NCBI RefSeq assembly: GCF_000721495.1
Contig: NZ_JOHY01000050.1
Location: 1-64,000, forward strand
Length of the DNA: 64,000 bases
Source: Streptomyces sp. NRRL F-5123
GTDB lineage: Bacteria; Actinomycetota; Actinomycetes; Streptomycetales; Streptomycetaceae
Reading direction: 5' to 3'
The notes beneath the pieces were generated by a model that saw only the letters and a list, made by a program, of their open reading frames with translations, did no database searches and was not told where the DNA came from. The translations under genes and the position numbers were made by a program. Of this stretch, positions 18,635-28,469 are shown piece after piece (position 1 is the stretch's first letter; the number at the start of each line of letters is the position of its first letter).

Positions 18635-19320
18635 GGGGTGTCGTCCTCCGAGGTGGTGGTGTCGGATGCGCCGGCTTCGCCGTTCCCGCCCGCGTCGCCC
18701 TTCTGCGCCGTCGCCCGGACGGCGAGATAGGACCTCCCCCAGGAGCGGCGTACGCGCTGGGGGCCACCGGCCTGCTGGAAGTCGTAGAGCTGGTCGGCGA
18801 GCAGCCCGTAGTCGAGTGGGACGGCGTCACGCCGCAGCAGCAGGACCAGGTCGCGGAGCCGGCTGGCGAGTACCGCGGGCGTGGCGGCCGTACCGGCGCG
18901 TACGAAGCGCTTTCGGGTCGGTTCGTCGATCTCGGCTCCGGGGTGCAGTCGGCGTACGGCGGCGCCGAGTTCCGGCCCTGGCCTGCGGTGCATGCGTGTG
19001 GTGTGGTGTGACTGCTGGTGCAGCGACCACAACGTCACGGCGGCGTGCGCCGCCTCCTCGGCCCACCGCATCGCCTCCTCGGTGATGTCGGCGCGCTCAT
19101 AGCGCTCGTAGAGCGGCTCGGTGCCGATCAGGCCCCACAGGTCGGGGGTCTCGCCCGCCGGGCGGCCGATGCCGCGGCGCAGCCTCGCCAGTGCACCGAC
19201 CGCCTCGCTGCGGTCGTCGAGGTAGCCCCGCTGCAACGTGGTGATGTGCTGGTGCACGGCCGTGCCGACCGGCCCGAGGGGCTGCTGCCGGACGGCGGGT
19301 TCCGAAAGGGCGGTGGTCAT
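18631..19320 (-). CDS. cse2: Cascade small subunit Cse2 (CasB)
   Basis: A 229-residue Cse2, the small helical subunit that stabilises the R-loop. It is recognised by the LARLRRGIGR segment, the GPELGAAVRRLHP region and the VPLDYGLLADQLYDF helix. ATG 19320 overlaps the cas3-cse1 stop by 4 bp, and the upstream extension of the open frame is antisense to nothing useful and rejected. The C-terminus has a low-complexity GNGEAGASDTTTSEDD tail. Confidence 0.93.
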   Translation of the reverse strand: MTTALSEPAVRQQPLGPVGTAVHQHITTLQRGYLDDRSEAVGALARLRRGIGRPAGETPDLWGLIGTEPLYERYERADITEEAMRWAEEAAHAAVTLWSLHQQSHHTTRMHRRPGPELGAAVRRLHPGAEIDEPTRKRFVRAGTAATPAVLASRLRDLVLLLRRDAVPLDYGLLADQLYDFQQAGGPQRVRRSWGRSYLAVRATAQKGDAGGNGEAGASDTTTSEDDTP

Positions 19321-22300
19321 ACCGGCGACTCCACGGCGGTGATCGAAGGGTCGGCGGGTCCGGCGATGAGGAGGCGGCTGAGTCGTGTGCGAAAGCGGAG
19401 TTCCGCCGCGGTGTCGTTCAGCCAGCGCGGGCCGTTTCGGCCGTCCACGACACGTCCTTCCCATGCGGCAAGCCCGGCTTCGTCCAGCAGCCCGGCGCCG
19501 AGGCCGAGCACGGTCCGGTGCAACTGCCTTTTCCAGCGGTCCCGTTCCTCATAGGGATCGCGGGCCTCGCCCAGCCCCCGCAGCCAGCGGCGGTAGGGAG
19601 CGTCGAGCGTGCCGAAACCGAGGTCCAGGGCGGCGTCCTTGCGGGGCTCGGGGTCGGCGCCGGAGGCGGAGGCGAGATCGGCGGCCAGGTCGCCGAGAGC
19701 CCTCACCGCGTCCTCCGCGTCGGCCAGGGCGTTCAGAGCTGCCTGCCCGTAGCGCTCGTCCTCCCGGTGCAGGAGCACGACGGGCATCAGCACACCGTCG
19801 TCGACGACCTCGTCGATCACCGACTGCTGCGTGCCGTACCGCGCGCCGAGGACGCGGGTACGGATCAGGGTCCGGCGATCGAGGAAGCCTTCGGTGGCCA
19901 GCCGGGCGACCCACTCCACGATCCTCGGCCGCAGACGGTCGGCGCCGTCCTGCCGCTGCCCGGCGCCCTCGTCCCGGCTGGTGAGCAGGCCCTTCAGACC
20001 GCGCCAGGCCATCTGTGCCGGATCGTGCTCCTTGGGCAAATAGACGAGGGACTCCCCGCGCTTCTTCTCCTGTGCGGGGCTGCGACGCCAGGCCGTCATC
20101 GGCTCGTATGCGTGCTTGTTGTGGGGTTCGAGCGGGTCGCCGTAGGCCAGGACGACGCCGTGCACGCCGTCGGCGTCGTGGTGAAGCCGGATGCGCCGCG
20201 ACTGCCAGGTGTAGAGGTCCCGCAGGCCGTACGGGCGCTGCGCGAGATCCTCCGACGCGGCAGGCCCGCACTGATCGGCCCGCCACGCGGGTCTGTCGGA
20301 CCTGCCGAAGTGCTGGTGAGCGGTATCGGCCGCCATCAGGTTCAGCAGCAGCGTCTCGTGGAGGGTGTCCCCCTCGACCATGACCCCGCCCAGGTTGCCC
20401 GCCCAGGCGACGCCCAGCGGATAGCCCTTGCCTGCTTTGACGCGGGGGTCGCCCACCGCGCCGGACTTGATGCCGGACGGGTCGAACGCCGGGGCGTGCA
20501 CGAGCCACCGGGCTGCCTCCGCAAAGCCGAGCCGATCGGCTCCGGGCCTTCTCATGCTGAAGAAGGGGTCGCCGTTGGGCACGTCGCCGACGAGCCGGTT
20601 GAGTGAGAAAACCTCGTCCTTGGAGGTGCGCAACCCTGTGACCTGGAAGAAGGGGTGCTCAGGGTGCAGCAGGTCGAAACGTGCGCGGTGACGGTCGAGA
20701 TAGCCTGCAACCGGCTCGAAAGGCCTGTCGGCCAGCCACAGATCTTCCCACGCCTCGACGTCGGCCGGTGCCGACACATGCCCTGACTCGTCGCCCAGCG
20801 CATCGTGCAGGACGGCGAGCAACAGGCGCAGCAGCGCGAAATCCTGCGTCGGCAGGTCACCCGCCAGCCGGACGATGTCGCGTGCCTGGTCGAACACCTC
20901 CACCAGCGAGAGTTCACGTTCGGAGCCGTCGGTGAACTGCACGGGTAACCAAGGGCGGTGGGTCAGGTCGAAGGACGGCTCCGCAGGAGTCATCCGTACC
21001 GCCTCCTTCCTCTTGCTCGGTTCCTCACGGCTCACCAGCAGGCCCTCTTCGGGGTCGTACGCCAGATGCCACCCTGCCAGCCGGGTCTGACAGTCCTCGT
21101 CGAGCGCGAGGATCAGCTCGCCGGCGAGCCAATGGCTCTCCTTCTCCTGCCAGGCGGGGACGTACAGTTCCTCCAGCTCGGCGAGCGCCTGGTCAAAAGC
21201 CGCAGGAAATGAGAAGTGATACGGCAACCGCAGGCCGCTGGCGGCAGCTGCCCTCGCGGCGCGTGCGGACGGCACTGCGCCGGTGGGCAGTTCGAGGCCG
21301 CCGCGGCCCTCGTCCAGCCAGGGCAGCGTGCTCAGGGTGCCGTCGGCCCGGCGCATCACTACCAGGACCTCCAGGCTCTCCCGGCTGTCGCGCACCTGTG
21401 CCCGCCCGGCCGGGGTGTCATCGGCGTCACCGACGCCCGCGTCGATCCACCCGATAAGCGGCCGACCTGCCCGGCGTACCTCGTCCAGTCGGAAGACCTC
21501 GGCCTTGCGCTGCTGCTCGGCGCGAGCGTCCTCGTGGGCGGTGCGGGCCGGTTCGACCGCTTCAGCCCACTGCGACGGGCAGGGTTCGCGTTCCCCGTAG
21601 GCGAGCTGTACGAGCGCGCTGATGTCCTCGGGCAGGCGCACCGGACGGCCGGAGCCGCCCGCCGTACCCATGTGCGGGCCGAGAACGGCGAGTGAGCGCA
21701 GCAGCGGGTACGCACCGTAGACGGTGCGGGAGCCGCGGACGGGTTCAGGAGCGGGCTGCGCCTGCCAGTCGACGCCGGTCACCAGACAGCGTGGCTGCCT
21801 CAGGGGTGCGGGCCGCTCGCCGCGCGCGTGTCGGTGCAGCCGGCCCATCCGCTGGAGGAGCAGGTCCACGGGGCAGAGGTCGGTCACCAGGAGGTCGAAG
21901 TCCACGTCGAGGGACTGCTCGGCCACCTGGCTGGCGACCACGATGTGCGCCTCCGGCGGTCGGTGCGGGGACCTGCCGTCGCGGTCCGGCGGTCCGAAGC
22001 GGTCCAGGAGCGATGCGTCCTTACGGGCCCTGTCGGTGTCGACGAAGCGCGCGTGCGCGACGGTGACGTTCTCCGCGCCGAACCTTTCCCGGAGCGCGGC
22101 TGCCGTCGTCATCACGCGGTCGACCGTGTTGCGTACGACCAGCGCGCAGCCGCCGTCCGCCAGTTCCCCGGCCAGCCGATCGGCCAGTACGGCGGTGTCG
22201 TCGTCCAGAGGCTCCAGCGTCACGTCGGTGCGGCGGCCGGAAGCAGCGGGTGTCGCCGTCACAGGCTCCGCACCGGGCGCGACGGCGGTCAGCAAGGGAT

Positions 22301-23930
22301 ATCCACCGACATCCGCGACTCCCTCCGCTGCCGTGCCGGTGTACGCCTCCGCCAGCTCTCGCCGCCTGCCGGCGGGAAGCGTCGCGGACAACACCACGAC
22401 CGGTACGCGGTAGGCCCCCAGCCACGACAGCACACGATCGAGGTAGGTGTTCATGTAGGCGTCGTAGGCGTGCACTTCGTCGATGACGACGACCTTGCCG
22501 GCCATCGCGAGGTGCCGCAGGGCAAGGTGGCGGCTCTTGAGACCGGCCATCAGCAGCTGGTCGATCGTGCCGACCGCGAACGACGCGAGCAGCCCCTTCT
22601 TCCGGCCCCGCAGCCACTGATGGGCGACGAGGTCGGCGGACGCGTGCACTTTCCGGTCGGCGGGCTGTGCGTGCGAGCCGTCGTAGGCGTACGCGTCGAC
22701 CGCGGCGATCGTGCGGTGGCTGTCACGCAACAGGACCGCGTAGTCCTTCTGGAGGGCCGCTTTGGCGTGGGCGAGCAGTACGGAGTGCTGGTCGGGCGCG
22801 TGCGCTGCCGCTGGGGACCCGGTGGTGGAGGCTGCGGCAGGAAGTCGGTCGAGCCATGCGAGCAGCCTGGGGAACATCGCGTTGCTGGTCGCCATCGTAG
22901 GCAGTGCGACGTAGCACCCTCCCGCGCCCGAACGTGCCGCGAACACCTCGGCGACCGCGAGTGCGGCCTCGGTCTTCCCCTCGCCCATCGGCGCCTCGAT
23001 GACCAGCATGCCGGGGCGCGGCATGGCTCGTGCCATTGCGACAGCCTGCTCCTGGACGGGCCGGACACGCGCCCCGGGCGGCAGGTCGAAGCGCGTGGCG
23101 AACAGCTCTGCGGCCGGCTCCCGAGGCTCGTTCGGCGCCCACGGCGCCGGCAGCCGGAGCCCCCGCCACGCCGCGGCGATCCGCTCGGCCTCACCCCGGG
23201 GATGCTCCTCGGGGAAGTACGGGAAGAGGTCCGGGTTGCTGGCGATCCAGTCGGACACGATGACGACGGCCGTGAGCAGCACCTGGACGGGCTGCGGCAG
23301 TTTCACCCGCTGCCAGTCGGCGAGCCGATCCCCTACCTGGAAGGCGTCGGCGCAGGCGTCGAGGAACTCGCCCTGCACCCGCCGCCACACCGCCTCGGAC
23401 GGCCCGGGGGTCCGTAGCAGCTCAGGATGCGCGTCGAGGTTGTGGATCTGCGTGTGGTCCGGCGGCACGCCGTGATGACCACCCGCCATGACAGCGAACT
23501 GCGCCGACGCCCTGCGCGTCCACCCGCGCCGCTCCTCCAGCCACTCCTGCAGCAGTACCTGCCCGGCCAGCCCGTGCGGCGCCATCCGCCGGTCGTCCCC
23601 GAACTGCTTGCGCGTGCGCATCCCGAGCCCGGCAGAGCGCATCGCGTCAGCCAACTCATCGACCTGGCACGCGAACGCAGGCGTGGCTTTCCCGATGTCG
23701 TGCGTACCCGCCAACCAGACGGCCAGCCGTCGCCCGTCGTCCTGGCCGACTGGCAGCGGCTCGGCAATCAGTTCCTTGATGTTGCGCGGCAGCCAGTGAT
23801 CCCACAACAGCCCGGCGACAGCGGCACTGTCCGCCATGTGCCGCCACAGCGGCAGCCACTTGCCGGTGTCCCTGTCGTGCTTCGCCCACACGGTCCTGGC
23901 GGCACCGACCAGCCGATCCCCCAGGGGCAT
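19317..23930 (-). CDS. cas3: Cas3-Cse1 (Cas8e) natural fusion, type I-E nuclease-helicase plus PAM-recognition subunit
   Basis: About 1540 residues. Counting from an alternative ATG at 23963, the HD nuclease includes RHMADS (H42) and GTHDIGK (H88, D89); Walker A EAPMGEGKT is near 323-331; DEVH near 495; SAT near 532; motif VI QRMGRLHRH follows. From residue 991 the chain becomes Cse1, starting FDLTHRPWLPVQF, with no stop between. Fusions of this kind are known in Streptomyces and fit direct Cas3 recruitment to Cascade. ATG 23930 (MPLGDRLVG) has GAGGGCGGGG upstream and is preferred; ATG 23963 has no clear ribosome site. A strong internal ribosome site at the junction may also yield free Cse1. 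Confidence 0.95.
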   Translation of the reverse strand: MPLGDRLVGAARTVWAKHDRDTGKWLPLWRHMADSAAVAGLLWDHWLPRNIKELIAEPLPVGQDDGRRLAVWLAGTHDIGKATPAFACQVDELADAMRSAGLGMRTRKQFGDDRRMAPHGLAGQVLLQEWLEERRGWTRRASAQFAVMAGGHHGVPPDHTQIHNLDAHPELLRTPGPSEAVWRRVQGEFLDACADAFQVGDRLADWQRVKLPQPVQVLLTAVVIVSDWIASNPDLFPYFPEEHPRGEAERIAAAWRGLRLPAPWAPNEPREPAAELFATRFDLPPGARVRPVQEQAVAMARAMPRPGMLVIEAPMGEGKTEAALAVAEVFAARSGAGGCYVALPTMATSNAMFPRLLAWLDRLPAAASTTGSPAAAHAPDQHSVLLAHAKAALQKDYAVLLRDSHRTIAAVDAYAYDGSHAQPADRKVHASADLVAHQWLRGRKKGLLASFAVGTIDQLLMAGLKSRHLALRHLAMAGKVVVIDEVHAYDAYMNTYLDRVLSWLGAYRVPVVVLSATLPAGRRRELAEAYTGTAAEGVADVGGYPLLTAVAPGAEPVTATPAASGRRTDVTLEPLDDDTAVLADRLAGELADGGCALVVRNTVDRVMTTAAALRERFGAENVTVAHARFVDTDRARKDASLLDRFGPPDRDGRSPHRPPEAHIVVASQVAEQSLDVDFDLLVTDLCPVDLLLQRMGRLHRHARGERPAPLRQPRCLVTGVDWQAQPAPEPVRGSRTVYGAYPLLRSLAVLGPHMGTAGGSGRPVRLPEDISALVQLAYGEREPCPSQWAEAVEPARTAHEDARAEQQRKAEVFRLDEVRRAGRPLIGWIDAGVGDADDTPAGRAQVRDSRESLEVLVVMRRADGTLSTLPWLDEGRGGLELPTGAVPSARAARAAAASGLRLPYHFSFPAAFDQALAELEELYVPAWQEKESHWLAGELILALDEDCQTRLAGWHLAYDPEEGLLVSREEPSKRKEAVRMTPAEPSFDLTHRPWLPVQFTDGSERELSLVEVFDQARDIVRLAGDLPTQDFALLRLLLAVLHDALGDESGHVSAPADVEAWEDLWLADRPFEPVAGYLDRHRARFDLLHPEHPFFQVTGLRTSKDEVFSLNRLVGDVPNGDPFFSMRRPGADRLGFAEAARWLVHAPAFDPSGIKSGAVGDPRVKAGKGYPLGVAWAGNLGGVMVEGDTLHETLLLNLMAADTAHQHFGRSDRPAWRADQCGPAASEDLAQRPYGLRDLYTWQSRRIRLHHDADGVHGVVLAYGDPLEPHNKHAYEPMTAWRRSPAQEKKRGESLVYLPKEHDPAQMAWRGLKGLLTSRDEGAGQRQDGADRLRPRIVEWVARLATEGFLDRRTLIRTRVLGARYGTQQSVIDEVVDDGVLMPVVLLHREDERYGQAALNALADAEDAVRALGDLAADLASASGADPEPRKDAALDLGFGTLDAPYRRWLRGLGEARDPYEERDRWKRQLHRTVLGLGAGLLDEAGLAAWEGRVVDGRNGPRWLNDTAAELRFRTRLSRLLIAGPADPSITAVESPV
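20991..21008 (-). promoter_or_regulatory. Internal ribosome binding site and ATG at the Cas3/Cse1 junction
   Basis: On the minus strand AAGGAGG (plus 21002-21008) stands eight bases before an in-frame ATG (20993-20991) that begins the Cse1 module (MTPAEPSFDL). Spacing and strength are those of a genuine start, so a separate 557-residue Cse1 could be made from the same message. Confidence 0.6.
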
Positions 23931-24100
23931 CGCCCCGCCCTCGTCGCCACGCACGGCGGCCATTTAACCGGATGCGGGCAGTGTCATTACACAGTAGCGC
24001 GAAATGATCAAATTCTATCCAGAGAAGACAAACTCTGTCGGATCAGAACACCTTCTACAGGGGCGTGGCACTGCTGCACGGAGAGCTTCTCATCAGTCCT
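23931..24100 (-). promoter_or_regulatory. Upstream region of the cas operon
   Basis: An A/T-richer gap between array 3 and the fusion gene. A weak sigma-70-like pair can be read on the minus strand: TTGATC (plus 24006-24011) and TAATGA (plus 23984-23989), 16 bases apart. Leftward read-through from array 3 into the cas genes is also possible because both lie on the same strand with no clear terminator between them. Confidence 0.35.
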
Positions 24101-27100
24101 GCCTGAGGCCCCGCGGCTACGGGGAGCAGCCGGGCTCCGTGCAGGCGTAGACGGCAGTGCCGGGTCCATCCCCGCGGGCGCAGGGAGCAGGCCCGGATCA
24201 CGGAGGACCGGTGCACGCCGGCGGGTCCATCCCCGCGAGCGCGGGGAGCAGCGCCGCTTTGACTACCCGCACGAGATGGAAAAGGGTCCATCCCCGCGGG
24301 CGCGGGGAGCAGCATGCGGCGACCGCCTGGTGTCCGGCGCAGGCGGGTCCATCCCCGCGGGCGCGGGGAGCAGTTCGGTCCCTTGGCCCCGTTCCCGGAA
24401 CCGCCGGGTCCATCCCCGCGGGCGCGGGGAGCAGTCCGGCGTAGTGTCAGAGTCGGTGTACCCCGTTGGTCCATCCCCGCGGGCGCGGGGAGCAGCGTCA
24501 GCCATTTTTCATCGCCTCGCGCTCTTTGGGTCCATCCCCGCGGGCGCGGGGAGCAGCAAGCAAGTGGTCCGTGTTACCCCACTGCGTAGGGTCCATCCCC
24601 GCGGGCGCGGGGAGCAGCCCGAGTCTCCGGGGGCGACCCCGCTCCATCTGGGTCCATCCCCGCGGGCGCGGGGAGCAGATGCGGAGGTTGACTCGCCGGT
24701 TGTCGAGGCCGGGTCCATCCCCGCGGGCGCGGGGAGCAGGATCTGCCGGGCGCGCTGCTCGCGGTCGCGGAGGGTCCATCCCCGCGGGCGCGGGGAGCAG
24801 GGTCCAGGACCGGTTCTCGGTGCGCTTCGGGTTGGGTCCATCCCCGCGGGCGCGGGGAGCAGCGGCGCGATCCGCGGGCCTTGACGTGCATGGAGGGTCC
24901 ATCCCCGCGGGCGCGGGGAGCAGAGCATGCGGATGTTCCTCGACCGCCACGACGAGGGTCCATCCCCGCGGGCGCGGGGAGCAGTTCGGGCGGCGGATGC
25001 CTGGCTGGTGCCGGTGGGGTCCATCCCCGCGGGCGCGGGGAGCAGTTCCGCATCGAACCCCAGCTCCCCGCCAGCGCGGGTCCATCCCCGCGGGCGCGGG
25101 GAGCAGGCCTTGCCGTGGGTGGCCGTCAGCGCTGTCAGGGGTCCATCCCCGCGGGCGCGGGGAGCAGGCGGCCCTTGTGAGGCTCGCCCGGGTTTTCCTC
25201 GGGTCCATCCCCGCGGGCGCGGGGAGCAGGCGGCGGTGGCCAGGCGGGCGCGGCCGGTGTGTGGTCCATCCCCGCGGGCGCGGGGAGCAGACCACCTGCG
25301 GCAGCGCCAGGAACTCGAAGGTGGGTCCATCCCCGCGGGCGCGGGGAGCAGGCGCGGTCGATGATCCAGCGGCGATCGCGCTCGGGTCCATCCCCGCGGG
25401 CGCGGGGAGCAGGGGTGGAGTACGGCGGTGCGGGTGCGCTGCTCGGGTCCATCCCCGCGGGCGCGGGGAGCAGCCCTGTGCTGTCCCCCACTTGGCCCCA
25501 CTTCGGGTCCATCCCCGCGGGCGCGGGGAGCAGAGCCCCTGGGTCCAGACCTGTGTGGGGCCGATGGTCTTGGGTCCATCCCCGCGGGCGCGGGGAGCAG
25601 AGCCCGGCGGTGGACGCGTACCGGGCGGCGCAGGGTCCATCCCCGCGGGCGCGGGGAGCAGTGGCCGATGCCTGCGACCGGGGCGATGGTGGAGGGTCCA
25701 TCCCCGCGGGCGCGGGGAGCAGTAGCCCTCGACCAGCAGCAGCGCGATCACGGAGGGTCCATCCCCGCGGGCGCGGGGAGCAGGCCAGAGCAGAACGGCG
25801 CGCATATCCCGCGGGGGGTCCATCCCCGCGGGCGCGGGGAGCAGCCAGGCCCGGGCCTTGAAGGCGGTGGCGTGATGGGTCCATCCCCGCGGGCGCGGGG
25901 AGCAGGGCGGGACGGGGTTCGGCTCGTCGTCTCCCTGGGGTCCATCCCCGCGGGCGCGGGGAGCAGGGCGCCCTCACCGCCGCGTTCGGCGACGAGGCGG
26001 GTCCATCCCCGCGGGCGCGGGGAGCAGACCGCGGTCCCCTGGTCCCAGCCCACGACCATGGGTCCATCCCCGCGGGCGCGGGGAGCAGCATGGACGAGGC
26101 GTACCGCCGGGCCCTTCGCCGGGTCCATCCCCGCGGGCGCGGGGAGCAGTGGCTAAACCGCGTGGCCCGCCAACCGGGCTCGGGTCCATCCCCGCGGGCG
26201 CGGGGAGCAGGTCGGCCGCAAAGAGGCCGTCTGGGTGTTCGGGGGTCCATCCCCGCGGGCGCGGGGAGCAGGACGACGGCACCCACCCCACCGGGCTTCC
26301 GACGGGTCCATCCCCGCGGGCGCGGGGAGCAGATCTGGGTGACCTACTACAGCCCTACGGGACTGGGTCCATCCCCGCGGGCGCGGGGAGCAGCTGCACC
26401 TGACGTGTGTGGAGGGCGACGTGTGGGGTCCATCCCCGCGGGCGCGGGGAGCAGAACCATCGGACCTCCGTCGAATTCGTGTAGCGGGGTCCATCCCCGC
26501 GGGCGCGGGGAGCAGAACAGCTCCAAGAACTCCGACAGCGGCGCAGTGGGTCCATCCCCGCGGGCGCGGGGAGCAGTGCCTCGGCGGCCTTGGCGAGCCA
26601 CCCGGGGTGGGTCCATCCCCGCGGGCGCGGGGAGCAGCCGCTGGCTCCGAGACCGCATGATCGAGCGCGGGGTCCATCCCCGCGGGCGCGGGGAGCAGGT
26701 CGGCGAGGTCTTGGGCGGACAGGCCGATCAGGGTCCATCCCCGCGGGCGCGGGGAGCAGACGTCGACGGGCTCGCCGGCGGCGATGCGGTCGGGTCCATC
26801 CCCGCGGGCGCGGGGAGCAGCTTCCGGCGCGTAACCATCCGGCGGCACGCTCGGGTCCATCCCCGCGGGCGCGGGGAGCAGGTCGGCGGGGGAATGGACC
26901 GCCGGGCCGCCCGGGGTCCATCCCCGCGGGCGCGGGGAGCAGTGCCGAGCTCAGCTTGCACGCGGTACGCCAGTCCAGCGTGGGTCCATCCCCGCGGGCG
27001 CGGGGAGCAGTACGGCGCACTCGCGGCGGCGCTGCTGCCTCTGGGTCCATCCCCGCGGGCGCGGGGAGCAGCGAACGATGCCGGTGCGCACGCGTAGGCG

Positions 27101-27498
27101 TGCGGGTCCATCCCCGCGGGCGCGGGGAGCAGGACTACGGAGCCAGCGAGCTGGCCGAGATGGTGGGTCCATCCCCGCGGGCGCGGGGAGCAGTGAAGAT
27201 GCGGAATTGGCACTCCGGGCGTGTCGGGTCCATCCCCGCGGGCGCGGGGAGCAGTCGCCGTGGACGTACCTGACGCAGCCGGCCGTGGGTCCATCCCCGC
27301 GGGCGCGGGGAGCAGCTGCCTGGAGATTCCGAGCAGAACCGGTAGCGGGGTCCATCCCCGCGGGCGCGGGGAGCAGCTGCTGGTCGGTCATCGGGTCCCC
27401 TCGGTGTCGGGTCCATCCCCGCGGGCGCGGGGAGCAGGTTGATGGCGATGCCGAGGTCGTTGCGGCCGAAGGTCCATCCCCGCGGGCGCGGGGAGCAG
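24101..27498 (-). CRISPR. Type I-E CRISPR array 3 (about 56 repeats, 55 spacers)
   Basis: The largest array. Repeats end GAGCAG as in array 1. The first copy at 24101 is highly degenerate, 24162 and 24223 carry single changes, and the rest are near perfect up to 27470. The leader is on the right at 27499, so transcription runs leftward toward cas3. Most spacers are 32 nt, but some differ: 33 nt before 24834 and before 25201, 31 nt before 25505, 38 nt before 25572 and 39 nt before 26982. The plus-strand first base of the repeat is G in most copies but A or T in a few (for example T at 24467 and 25262, A at 27470), fitting a base derived from the protospacer-adjacent motif. Confidence 0.97.
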
Positions 27499-27620
27499 TC
27501 TGACTGACCTGCGAGTTTGCTACCGGGTGGACCCGCATGGAACCAACTTCAAAGAAAGCGACAAAAAGGACATTCCGTCCGCGGCATCATCACCCACGTC
27601 CCCAACGAACACAGTACGGC
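27499..27620 (-). promoter_or_regulatory. Leader of CRISPR array 3
   Basis: Begins TCTGACTGACCTGCGAGTTT, matching the array 1 leader in start and in a later CCCCAACGAACA block near 27600. It contains an A-rich patch (AAAGCGACAAAAAGGAC) that could form part of a leftward promoter. The leader abuts the element end carrying att copy 2. Confidence 0.68.
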
Positions 27621-27674
27621 GGCCACATGGAACGCCGGGTGACGACCGCCCAGATGACTGCAGCGCTCGCGCAG

Positions 27675-27811
27675 GCGCCACCCGCACCACTTCCGCACCA
27701 GCTCCAGCGGTACGCTGCGGACAGCCACGGCCCGACACGGGCACGCGGACGCGAGGCGCCGGACAGCGCGCGGGCATCTGAACAGCAGGTACCTCGGCAG
27801 AGCCCCCGTGA
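27675..27811. repeat. Conserved element-end sequence before att copy 2
   Basis: Shares blocks with the sequence preceding att copies 3 and 4: GCACCAC followed by CCGCACC, then CAGCGGTACG, GCGGACA and GGCC, later CAGCAGGTAC, and GTGATTCCC running into the att core. Read on the minus strand the first block gives VRSVPLELVRKWC. The same reading in the other copies changes mostly at silent or conservative positions, so it may be the relic of a coding sequence. Confidence 0.55.
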
Positions 27812-27873
27812 TTCCCAAGCTCAGAGCGCGGGTTCGATTCCCGTCATCCGCTCCATTGATAAGCCCCAGGTCA
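27812..27873 (+). repeat. att copy 2 (62-bp perfect copy of the tRNA-Gly 3' half)
   Basis: Identical to 115-176 over 62 bases. The 5' half of a tRNA is missing (GTGA replaces it), so this is not a functional tRNA gene. It forms the right boundary of the CRISPR-bearing island and the left boundary of the next. Confidence 0.9.
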
Positions 27874-27888
27874 TTAATCTGGGGCTTA
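27860..27888. terminator. Terminator-like hairpin at att copy 2
   Basis: TAAGCCCCAG pairs with CTGGGGCTTA across a 9-base loop and is followed by ATTATTTG. It is the counterpart of the tRNA-Gly terminator carried along with the att sequence. Confidence 0.65.
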
Positions 27889-27914
27889 ATTATTTGCCAT
27901 GAGGATTCCTGGCC

Positions 27915-28433
27915 ATGGATATCGAACTCGCCCACGAGGGCAGCGCCTTCCGCAATTTCCGCCACTACCCGTTCCAGGACCCGCTGGCCCACGGATTCCG
28001 CTGGGTCGACACCAAGCACTTCCGCCTGCCCGTTGAGCCCGCCCCCACCGACCGGGACCTGCTCGCCGCGACCATCGCCCACGAGCAGTTCCGCGACGAC
28101 TACGCGGGCAGCGGCGTCGACCCCGAAGGCACCCGCCACGGCCCCTACCGGCTCAGCTCGATCACCCCCGCCGCCTACGAACCCCTCGACGCCGAACGCG
28201 CCGCGCAGATCCTCCGGGCGTGGCTCGGACCAGATATCCCCGCAGAACTCAACGCAGACTTCCGCCGCGACGTGCTCACCCCCATATCCGCCGCGGACCG
28301 CGTCTACTACCTGTGCGAGCTGGGCGACGCGGAATTCCACGACTGGGGAGGCGTACACGACGACTTCCACGAATTCATCCTCGTCAGCCGCCGAGCCGCC
28401 CGCATCACCCTCCTCGTCGCAGCCGACGACTGA
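27915..28433 (+). CDS. Hypothetical protein of 172 residues
   Basis: A soluble, acidic protein without signal peptide, starting MDIELAHEGSAFRNFRHYPF. ATG 27915 is preceded by GAGG ten bases upstream, and codon use is typical of the organism. I do not recognise the family. The C-terminal part, AEFHDWGGVHDDFHEF to RRAARITLLVAADD, is found again as a broken copy at 61099-61219, showing that this gene has more than one home in the genome. It is the first gene of island 2, beside a duplicated flavoprotein. Confidence 0.75.
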   Translation: MDIELAHEGSAFRNFRHYPFQDPLAHGFRWVDTKHFRLPVEPAPTDRDLLAATIAHEQFRDDYAGSGVDPEGTRHGPYRLSSITPAAYEPLDAERAAQILRAWLGPDIPAELNADFRRDVLTPISAADRVYYLCELGDAEFHDWGGVHDDFHEFILVSRRAARITLLVAADD

Positions 28434-28469
28434 AACCGCGGAGCGGGCGGAGCGGAGGGCTGGGAGGGG

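Noticed and set aside
24055-27538. Apparent repeat proteins over array 3
   Set aside because: Same artefact as in the other two arrays.
27812-27858. Second tRNA-Gly gene
   Set aside because: Only the 3' half is present and the acceptor and D arms are missing, so it cannot fold as a tRNA.
27549-28370. Minus-strand frame containing GADDGNRTRALSLGIT
   Set aside because: This peptide is the antisense translation of a tRNA 3' end and recurs at each att copy; the real gene is on the plus strand at 27915.
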